This document shows positions 14,782 through 20,653 of a stretch of DNA of 20,653 nucleotides, in pieces. Below the pieces are notes generated by a model, which was given only the letters and a program-made list of their open reading frames with translations, had not been told where the DNA came from and searched no databases. Every line of letters starts with the position of its first letter. Positions within the stretch are counted from its first letter, which is position 1. The position numbers and the translations under genes are program-made. Source of the DNA: a virus; IMG/VR virus record IMGVR_UViG_3300043410_000861, positions 1-20,653 of that record. One strand, written 5' to 3'.

Positions 14782-16521
14782 ATGCAGCTTTTTGGCTTTG
14801 AAATCAAACGTGCAAAGGATGAACAGGTTCTACCGATTCCATCGGTAGTGCCTCCATCCAACCAAGACGGCTCCACCGTAGTAAATACTGGCGTAAATGC
14901 TGGTGGTTACTACGGCATGGTTGTCGATTTAGATGCATCTTTAAAAAACGAAAACGACCTTATTCGTCGTTATCGTGAGATTTCTCAATACTGTGATTGT
15001 GATGCAGCTATTGAAGATATTGTTAATGAAGCATTAATATCTGATGAATCAAAACGTTCAGTTGAGATCGTTCTTGATGAACTAAAAGTATCATCAGCTA
15101 TTAAAACTAAAATTGAAACAGAATTCTATCAAATCCTTAAACTATTAAAGTTTAATGATAAAGGGCATGATATTTTCCGTCAGTGGTATGTTGACGGTCG
15201 TTTGTATTACCAAGTATTACTTGACGAGAATAACGTCAAGGATGGTATTCAAGAATTACGTTTTATTGATCCACGTAAAATTCGTAAGATCAAAAACATT
15301 AAAAAAGAAAAAACACCACAAGGTGTTGAGATTATTAAGACAATTGATGAATTCTACCTTTATAACGATAAGGGTATGTCTGAACAATCAACACAAGGTG
15401 TTAAACTACCATTAGATTCAGTTGTACATTGTCCTTCTGGTGTTATGGATGCAAACTCTGGTATGGGTTTGGGTCACTTACATAAAGCAATCAAACCAAC
15501 TAACCAATTAAAGATGATTGAAGACTCTTTAGTCATCTATCGTATTTCACGTGCCCCAGAGCGTAGAATTTTCTACGTTGACGTTGGTAACTTACCGAAG
15601 CTAAAAGCTGAACAGTATGTTAACGACATTATGAACAAGTTCCGTAACAAGATTGTTTATGACGCAACTACTGGTGAAACTCGTGACGATCGTCGTCATC
15701 TTTCAATGATGGAAGATTTCTGGATGCCTCGTCGTGAAGGTGGTAAAGGTACTGAGATTTCTACACTTCCAGGTGGTCAAAACCTTGGTGCTATTGAAGA
15801 TATCGAATACTTCCAGAACAAACTATATCATTCATTGAACGTTCCTGTATCTCGTATGCAGCAATCACAAGGTTTCTCTATTGGTCGTTCAAATGAAATT
15901 ACTCGTGATGAAGTTAAGTTCAATAAGTTCATTGTTAGACTTCGCAAAAAGTTTGCAGTTCTATTCTTAGAATCATTGAAAGTACAATTGATCGCTAAGA
16001 ATATTATGACGTATAAAGACTGGAATGAAATTAGTCAGCAAATTCGTTTTGATTTCTTAGAAGATAATCATTATGCTGAATTAAAGGATGCTGAACTATT
16101 AACTCAACGTGTTACTCTATTGCAACAAATTGATCCATATATCGGTCGTTTCTATTCTGATGATTGGGTAAAACGTAAATTATTGCGTATGACCGATGAT
16201 GAAATTGATGCAATGGATAAACAGATTAAAGCTAGTTTGGAAACTAACGTTGCGTTTGCCCAAAATAAAGGTGAACAACAGTTAGCTCAACAACAGCCTA
16301 CTATGGATTATCAAGCTGATCAACAAGCTCAACAAATGCAGCAAGGGCAAGCTCCACAAGCTGCTGCTAAACCAGATCAACAACAAAGAGTAGCGCAAGA
16401 AGCTGATATTCAAACTGCTGATGACCAAGCTGAAAAGAAAGTTGTTAATTTGGCAGATAAAAAACCAGTAGGTAAAAAGAAACCTACTGGCGAACAAAAA
16501 GATTCATTTGATTGGAATTAA
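14782..16521 (+). CDS. 20: Portal vertex protein gp20
   Basis: A 579-residue homolog of T4 gp20 (524 residues). Twelve copies form the portal ring that starts prohead assembly and carries the gp17 motor. The family blocks are clear: RRYREISQYCDCDAAIEDIV (62-81), FRQWYVDGRLYYQVLLD, ELRFIDPRKIRKIK, LYHSLNVPVSRMQQ, and the adjoining SIGRSNEITRDEVKFNKFI. The extra length is a C-terminal low-complexity tail from about residue 495, first Gln/Ala-rich (QQQP, QQAQQMQQGQAPQAA) and then Lys-rich, ending DSFDWN. Such tails could touch the core proteins or lie in the head; this is inference. Ribosome site AGAAGGAAA. Confidence 0.95.
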   Translation: MQLFGFEIKRAKDEQVLPIPSVVPPSNQDGSTVVNTGVNAGGYYGMVVDLDASLKNENDLIRRYREISQYCDCDAAIEDIVNEALISDESKRSVEIVLDELKVSSAIKTKIETEFYQILKLLKFNDKGHDIFRQWYVDGRLYYQVLLDENNVKDGIQELRFIDPRKIRKIKNIKKEKTPQGVEIIKTIDEFYLYNDKGMSEQSTQGVKLPLDSVVHCPSGVMDANSGMGLGHLHKAIKPTNQLKMIEDSLVIYRISRAPERRIFYVDVGNLPKLKAEQYVNDIMNKFRNKIVYDATTGETRDDRRHLSMMEDFWMPRREGGKGTEISTLPGGQNLGAIEDIEYFQNKLYHSLNVPVSRMQQSQGFSIGRSNEITRDEVKFNKFIVRLRKKFAVLFLESLKVQLIAKNIMTYKDWNEISQQIRFDFLEDNHYAELKDAELLTQRVTLLQQIDPYIGRFYSDDWVKRKLLRMTDDEIDAMDKQIKASLETNVAFAQNKGEQQLAQQQPTMDYQADQQAQQMQQGQAPQAAAKPDQQQRVAQEADIQTADDQAEKKVVNLADKKPVGKKKPTGEQKDSFDWN

Positions 16522-16530
16522 GGAGATACT

Positions 16531-16731
16531 ATGTCTACAACATTAGAATTAATTAACGCAATTGCATCTGGTGATGCAGCTGCAACTGAAGATGCTTTTC
16601 AAGCTGCAATGGCAGAAAAGATTGGTGCTAGATTAGACGACATGAGAAGTGATGTCGCTAAAACTATGTTTAATAAAGTTGATCAACAATCTGAAGAGCC
16701 AGCTTCTGAAGAAGAACAAGTTGAACAGTAA
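16531..16731 (+). CDS. 67: Prohead core protein, gp67-like
   Basis: A 66-residue protein between gp20 and a gp68-position gene, exactly where T4 gene 67 lies (T4 gp67 has 80 residues). The N-terminal plan LINAIASGDAAATEDAFQAA resembles the T4 start (LIEAIKSND...FAEAMA), with an -AMAEKIGARLDDMR- helix next. The C-terminus is acidic (EEPASEEEQVEQ), as in T4. T4 gp67 is an internal core component cleaved by gp21 to small peptides. An AAGGAG ribosome site lies just before the ATG. The assignment rests on position, size, a short motif and acidity. Confidence 0.7.
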   Translation: MSTTLELINAIASGDAAATEDAFQAAMAEKIGARLDDMRSDVAKTMFNKVDQQSEEPASEEEQVEQ

Positions 16732-17156
16732 TGCATTTTAAGCAATTCTTAGAAACAATTAAACTAAAACAAGAGGAAGATAAAACTGTTTCTCTTGTAG
16801 AGGAAGTCACAAAAGAAATATACGAAGAAATACCAAACAATAAAATTGCTGAAATTATTAAAGAATATCACGACGTTAAAGTTACTGATACATTAATCGA
16901 AACATATATTGAATTGGCTTCCTCTAATATTTTTTCTGTAGATCCTGTTATTTGTGAATTGCGTAAATATAATAAATTAGATCGCTTAATTGAAGGTAAA
17001 TTAAATTATACTTTGAATGATGGTGGTGTTATTGCAATTGATGAATCTACGCAAGATTACCTAAATAAACTATTAAATAATCAAAACGAAATTGTTGAGT
17101 ATATGAAAGAGTCAAAAGCGAACTTCCTTCATGTGCTTAAAAGAATCGGAGAATAA
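16731..17156 (+). CDS. Probable prohead core protein at the gp68 position
   Basis: A 141-residue charged protein whose ATG overlaps the stop of the gp67-like gene (TAATG), so the two are probably made together. Position and length match T4 gp68, a minor prohead core protein. I cannot see a convincing residue-level match. It is Glu- and Lys-rich and probably helical at the N-terminus (FLETIKLKQEED, LVEEVTKEIYEE), with a compact middle (SNIFSVDPVICELRKYNKLD) and a C-terminal helix ending in HVLKRIGE. This pattern recurs in my memory in aquatic T4-like phages as an unnamed protein. A core role is inferred from context. Confidence 0.55.
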   Translation: MHFKQFLETIKLKQEEDKTVSLVEEVTKEIYEEIPNNKIAEIIKEYHDVKVTDTLIETYIELASSNIFSVDPVICELRKYNKLDRLIEGKLNYTLNDGGVIAIDESTQDYLNKLLNNQNEIVEYMKESKANFLHVLKRIGE

Positions 17157-17159
17157 CAA

Positions 17160-17621
17160 ATGGCAATGACGCTAACTACTCTTAAAAATACAAACCAGGA
17201 AACTGTGATTCATTTCGCATCTACTGCTGCTGAGTCAGGAACTATTACTATTGCTAACTTGACTGCATCAACTCAAGCAAGAAATGCAGATACCCCTGTT
17301 GTTGATATTGTTAAATGGGCAATGACAGGAGAACTAGGTTCTCATGTAAGAGTTACAAGAAACGGAAGTTCAGTTATTTCTGCTGCTCCAGAAAATGCTC
17401 CATATATGGAAGCTAATGCATGGGGAATTCCATTAAATATTGCTAACACAAGCGATATTGTTATTAATAATAACTCAGCAAAAGATGTAACTGGAATTTT
17501 AGTATTGCGTAAACAAGCTGGTTGGTCTACTAAAGTTGAACCTGCTACATATGGTGCATATGACGACGTTACTCGTGTTGGGGCATCTACTACACTAAGC
17601 GGTTCACCAGATAAGGTATAA
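17160..17621 (+). CDS. Unknown beta-rich protein within the head cassette
   Basis: A 153-residue protein rich in Thr, Ala, Ser and Val, with no membrane segment or catalytic motif. Blocks such as LKNTNQETVIHF (8-19), GSHVRVTRNGSSVI, SDIVINNNSA and VEPATYGAYDDVTRVG look ordered and conserved-like. Nothing at this place in T4 (between 68 and 21) corresponds to it. I have an impression of similar proteins at this place in marine T4-like phages. A virion structural or decoration role is plausible because it is embedded among head genes, but unproven. GGAGAATAAC just before the ATG favours this start over the ATG two codons later. Confidence 0.65.
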   Translation: MAMTLTTLKNTNQETVIHFASTAAESGTITIANLTASTQARNADTPVVDIVKWAMTGELGSHVRVTRNGSSVISAAPENAPYMEANAWGIPLNIANTSDIVINNNSAKDVTGILVLRKQAGWSTKVEPATYGAYDDVTRVGASTTLSGSPDKV

Positions 17622-17625
17622 AACA

Positions 17626-18276
17626 ATGAGACTAATTAAAGAGATTTTCGAATCAACTAACCTTATTGTTGAAGAACGTAAAGGTAAGAAAGAATATTTT
17701 ATTGAAGGTATTTTCCTTCAATCAGAACTACAAAACCGTAATAAACGTATGTATCCTGAACATGTAATGGACAAAGAAGTTGCCCGTTACATGAAAGAAG
17801 CAGTTGAGAAAAATCGTGCTTACGGTGAACTAGGTCACCCAGATACTCCAAGCATCAACCTTGACCGTGTATCGCATATGATTACTTCACTTCGTAAAGA
17901 AGGTACTAATTATATTGGTCGAGCAAAGATTATGGAAACTCCAATGGGTAACATCGCTAGAGGTCTTCTAGATGGTGGTGCTAATCTTGGTGTTTCTAGC
18001 CGAGCACTTGGCTCTCTCAAAATGAACAATGAGGGTGTCAATATCGTTCAGGATGACTTCATGCTGTCTACCGCAGCTGATATCGTTGCTGATCCTTCTG
18101 CTCCTGATGCATATGTCCGTGGAATCATGGAAAGCAAGGAGTGGGTATTCGTGGATGGAAAATTCGTGGAACAGAATATTGAGGAAACACAGAAGTTTAT
18201 TAGAAAGGCATCTAGCAAGAATTTGCAAGAAGCTAAGATTTTAGCCTTCCAAAATTTCCTGAGTAAAATTAAATAA
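17626..18276 (+). CDS. 21: Prohead maturation protease gp21
   Basis: A 216-residue homolog of T4 gp21 (212 residues), a serine protease assembled in the prohead core that degrades the scaffold and trims capsid proteins after L/I-x-E sites, including its own precursor. The conserved NRNKRMYPEHVMDKEV (38-52 region), GELGHPDTP with catalytic His71, and NLGVSSRALGS with the nucleophile at Ser124 or Ser125 are all visible, followed by DFMLSTAADIVADPSAPDAY. The C-terminal helical end is probably the self-cleaved part. It starts 4 bases after the upstream stop, without a strong ribosome site. TATAAATA follows the stop directly. Confidence 0.95.
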   Translation: MRLIKEIFESTNLIVEERKGKKEYFIEGIFLQSELQNRNKRMYPEHVMDKEVARYMKEAVEKNRAYGELGHPDTPSINLDRVSHMITSLRKEGTNYIGRAKIMETPMGNIARGLLDGGANLGVSSRALGSLKMNNEGVNIVQDDFMLSTAADIVADPSAPDAYVRGIMESKEWVFVDGKFVEQNIEETQKFIRKASSKNLQEAKILAFQNFLSKIK

Positions 18277-18278
18277 TT

Positions 18279-18286
18279 TATAAATA
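18279..18286 (+). promoter_or_regulatory. 22: Perfect T4-type late promoter TATAAATA before gp22
   Basis: Exact match to the T4 late -10 consensus, 2 bases after the gp21 stop, in a 45-base gap whose only other signal is the gp22 ribosome site (TTAGGAG). It ends 35 bases before the gp22 ATG. It would give extra transcription of the scaffold and major capsid genes, the most abundant head products. Confidence 0.75.
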
Positions 18287-18321
18287 ATCTTATAGAACTA
18301 TCCAAGTTAGGAGAACAAACG

Positions 18322-19344
18322 ATGTCTATCGAACAAAAAATCGCTGAACTTCTTGCTGAGTCTCGCAAGTCTCAGGAAATCCAAGAAGAAAAAGTTAAAC
18401 CAGATGGCAAAGAAGGTGGAAGCAATTCTGCTAAAGAAGGTGCTGTTTCTGGTGACCAATCTGCAGTTAAAAAAGGTGACGCTGTTGAACCAAAGCATGA
18501 TGGTGAAAATCCAGACAATGCTCGCAACAACGTAAAAGATGAGAAGCAAGCTGAAGAAGTTAAGGGTGGTTCTATGAATCCTCATAACGGTGACCAGTCT
18601 TCTGTCCGTAAAGGTGATGCTGTTAAAGGCATGAAAGAAGATATGGATGCACTATTCACTGGCGAAGAACTAACAGAAGAATTCAAAACAAAAGCAACTA
18701 CTATTTTTGAAGCAGCCGTTATGGTTCGTGTCAATCAAGAAGTTGCTCGTATTGAAGAAGAATTTGCAGCCAAGCTAGAAGAAGCTACTGCACAACAAAT
18801 TGAGGGTCTTGTTGAACAAGTTGATGGATATCTTGGCTATATTGCCGAGCAGTGGATTGCACAGAATGAATTAGCCCTTGAAAATGGCATTAAGTCCGAA
18901 ATCGTTGAGAGCTTTATTGACGGCATGAAGGGTCTTTTTGAAGAACACTATATTGACGTTCCAGCTGAGAAGTATGATATTCTTGGTGAAATGAACGAAA
19001 CAATTTCTTCTTTAGAAGAGAAACTAAATGCACAAGTTGCTTCTAATGTAGAACTAACTAAGCAAATTGCTGAGTCTACAAAAGCATCTATCGTTGCTGA
19101 AGCAACTGAAGGTCTATCAGATGTTGAAGTTGAAAAATTCAATGCGCTAGTTGAAGAGCTAGTATATGAATCAGCTGAGACATTCTCAACTAAAGTAAAG
19201 ACTATCCGCGAAAGCTATTTCACTAAACAAACTACTGAAGTTAAATCAGTTGTAACTGATACTCCAGTAGAGACTTTGACTGAAGAGAAGAAAACAAATA
19301 TCGATCCAACTATGGCTCGTTATGTTTCCGCTCTTACTAAGTAA
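18322..19344 (+). CDS. 22: Prohead scaffold protein gp22
   Basis: A 340-residue homolog of T4 gp22 (269 residues), the main internal core around which gp23 assembles and which gp21 then digests. The family region runs from about residue 104: MDALFTGEELTEEFKTKATT, IFEAAVMVRVNQEVARIEEE, LGYIAEQWIAQNELALENGI and LFEEHYIDVPAEKYDI. It is strongly acidic and helical. Residues about 24-103 form a Lys/Gly/Asp-rich linker containing two copies of GDQS(A/S)V(K/R)KGDAV at 44-55 and 90-101, which makes the protein longer than T4's. Several L/I-x-E sites could serve gp21. The C-terminus MARYVSALTK is also typical. Confidence 0.93.
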   Translation: MSIEQKIAELLAESRKSQEIQEEKVKPDGKEGGSNSAKEGAVSGDQSAVKKGDAVEPKHDGENPDNARNNVKDEKQAEEVKGGSMNPHNGDQSSVRKGDAVKGMKEDMDALFTGEELTEEFKTKATTIFEAAVMVRVNQEVARIEEEFAAKLEEATAQQIEGLVEQVDGYLGYIAEQWIAQNELALENGIKSEIVESFIDGMKGLFEEHYIDVPAEKYDILGEMNETISSLEEKLNAQVASNVELTKQIAESTKASIVAEATEGLSDVEVEKFNALVEELVYESAETFSTKVKTIRESYFTKQTTEVKSVVTDTPVETLTEEKKTNIDPTMARYVSALTK

Positions 19345-19365
19345 TTCACTTAAAAGGAAATTAAA

Positions 19366-20653
19366 ATGACAACTCGTCAACAATTAATGGAAAAATGGGC
19401 ACCAGTCCTTAATCACGAAGGTGCACCAAAGATCGCTGATAACTATCGTAAAGAAGTTACTGCTGTTCTTTTAGAAAACCAAGAACGTGAGATGGCAAAA
19501 GCACGTGAAGCTCTTTTTGAAGCTGCACCAGCTAACGCTGTTGGTTCTTATGGCGACACTGGCGGTTTCGCTAAGTTTGATCCAGTATTGATCAGCCTAG
19601 TACGTCGTGCAATGCCACAACTTATCGCTTATGATATCGCTGGCGTTCAGCCAATGACTCAGCCAACTGGCTTGATCTTCGCTATGAAGTCACGCTATGG
19701 CACTCAAAGTGGCTCTGAAGCTCTTTTCAACGAAGCTGATTCTGACTACTCTGGTACTGGTACTCACTCTACTACTCTTGATGGTTCTACTCTAACTAGC
19801 CAAACTAACGGTACTGGTCTAGATACTTCTGCAGCAGAACGTCTTGGTCAAGGTGGTTCTGGTGACGGTTCTTTCGGTCAAATGGCTTTCTCAATCGAGA
19901 AGACTTCTGTTACTGCTAAGACTCGTGCTTTGAAAGCTGAATACTCAATCGAATTGGCTCAAGATATGAAATCTGTTCATGGTCTTGACGCTGAAGGTGA
20001 ATTGAGCAACATTCTTTCTGCTGAGATCCTAACAGAAATCAACCGTGAAGTTGTTCGTACTGTATATCGTACTGCTAAACCAGGTGCTGCAGTTGGTACT
20101 GCTACTGCTGGTACTTTCGACCTAGACGTTGATTCTAACGGTCGTTGGTCTGTTGAAAAGTTCAAAGGTCTATTGTTCCAAATCGAGCGTGAAGCTAACG
20201 CTGTTGGTCAATTGACACGTCGTGGTCGCGCAAACTTCATCATCACTTCTGCAGACGTTGCTTCTGCTCTAGCGATGGCTGGCGTTCTTGACTACACTCC
20301 TGCTCTAAACGGCAACAACAGCTTGAACGTAGATGACACTTCTACTACTTTCGCTGGTGTTCTAAATGGCAAGTACAAAGTATATGTTGATCCATATGCT
20401 GCTAACATCTCTGCTAACCAATATTTCGTTGTTGGTTACAAAGGTCAATCAGCTTTTGATGCTGGTCTTTTCTACTGCCCATACGTTCCTCTACAAATGG
20501 TTCGTGCAGTTGATCCTAACAGCTTCCAACCAAAAATTGGTTTCAAGACTCGTTACGGTCTAGTTGCTAACCCATTCGTTAACTTGGATGATGGTACTTC
20601 TGGTCAAGACAACTTGACTTCTGATGCAAACTACTACTACCGTAAAGTTAAGG
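19366..20653 (+). CDS. 23: Major capsid protein gp23, 3' end outside the window
   Basis: The ATG at 19366 follows an AAAGGAAA ribosome site, 21 bases after the gp22 stop. The frame stays open to the window end: 429 codons, against 521 residues in T4. The first residues MTTRQQLMEKWAPVLNHEG, GGFAKFDPVLISLVRRAMPQ, FAMKSRYG, SIEKTSVTAKTRALKAEYS with ELAQDM after it, and QFFVVGYKG-like and FKTRYGLVANPF blocks identify gp23. LFE (50-52) followed by Ala fits the L/I-x-E cleavage rule of gp21 and would remove a 52-residue propeptide, compared with 65 in T4. About 23 of 25 Asn codons are AAC, far from the AAT-rich accessory genes, in keeping with high expression. Confidence 0.96.
   Translation, partial: MTTRQQLMEKWAPVLNHEGAPKIADNYRKEVTAVLLENQEREMAKAREALFEAAPANAVGSYGDTGGFAKFDPVLISLVRRAMPQLIAYDIAGVQPMTQPTGLIFAMKSRYGTQSGSEALFNEADSDYSGTGTHSTTLDGSTLTSQTNGTGLDTSAAERLGQGGSGDGSFGQMAFSIEKTSVTAKTRALKAEYSIELAQDMKSVHGLDAEGELSNILSAEILTEINREVVRTVYRTAKPGAAVGTATAGTFDLDVDSNGRWSVEKFKGLLFQIEREANAVGQLTRRGRANFIITSADVASALAMAGVLDYTPALNGNNSLNVDDTSTTFAGVLNGKYKVYVDPYAANISANQYFVVGYKGQSAFDAGLFYCPYVPLQMVRAVDPNSFQPKIGFKTRYGLVANPFVNLDDGTSGQDNLTSDANYYYRKVK

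Noticed and set aside
1-20653. tRNA genes, insertion sequences, integrase or attachment sites
   Set aside because: I saw no cloverleaf-like segment, transposase-like protein or recombination site; nearly all the DNA is accounted for by late structural genes.

Overview
The window is a stretch of the late structural region of a T4-like (Tevenvirinae-type) myovirus genome. All genes are on the + strand, tightly packed and often overlapping by one base. From gp13 to gp23 the order is T4-like: neck, tail-sheath stabiliser, large terminase, sheath, tube, portal, prohead core, protease, scaffold, major capsid. The DNA is clearly A+T-rich (not counted). The fibre-like genes have sequence styles I associate with aquatic T4-like phages of cyanobacteria, Pelagibacter and similar hosts. 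The host itself cannot be named from this window: no tRNA, photosynthesis gene or other host marker is present.

Layout. Positions 2-4060 hold a 5'-truncated tail-fibre-like protein and two tandem paralogous Gly/Ser/Trp-rich proteins, probably adhesion or fibre components. Positions 4088-7345 hold three genes: a protein with a DUF4376-like segment, a predicted helical protein of unknown function, and a large fusion of a peptidase-U32-like domain with a class I methyltransferase-like domain. A late-promoter-like octamer (NATAAATA) lies in front of this group and another at its end, so it looks like an accessory unit placed beside the structural cassette. Positions 7368-11343 hold gp13, gp14, gp15 and gp17. 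No gp16 gene fits between gp15 and gp17. Positions 11420-14756 hold the tail sheath gp18, greatly enlarged by a repeat insertion, and the tube gp19, separated by a hairpin terminator and a late-promoter-like octamer. Positions 14782-20653 hold portal gp20, a gp67-like and a gp68-position core protein, an unknown beta-rich protein, protease gp21, scaffold gp22 (behind a perfect TATAAATA) and gp23, which runs off the window.

How the genes work together. gp20 starts the prohead. gp22, gp67 and gp68 form the core inside the gp23 shell. gp21 digests the core and trims gp23. gp17 packages DNA through gp20. gp13 and gp14 close the head and join it to the tail built from gp19, gp18 and gp15. The fibre-like genes at the left end probably contact the host.

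Most notable items: the U32-methyltransferase fusion with two groups of cysteines, a perfect 13-bp inverted repeat inside the overlap-coupled 5' end of that gene, about eight Gly-rich repeats inserted into the sheath protein, and two tandem adhesin-like paralogs with long identical DNA blocks.
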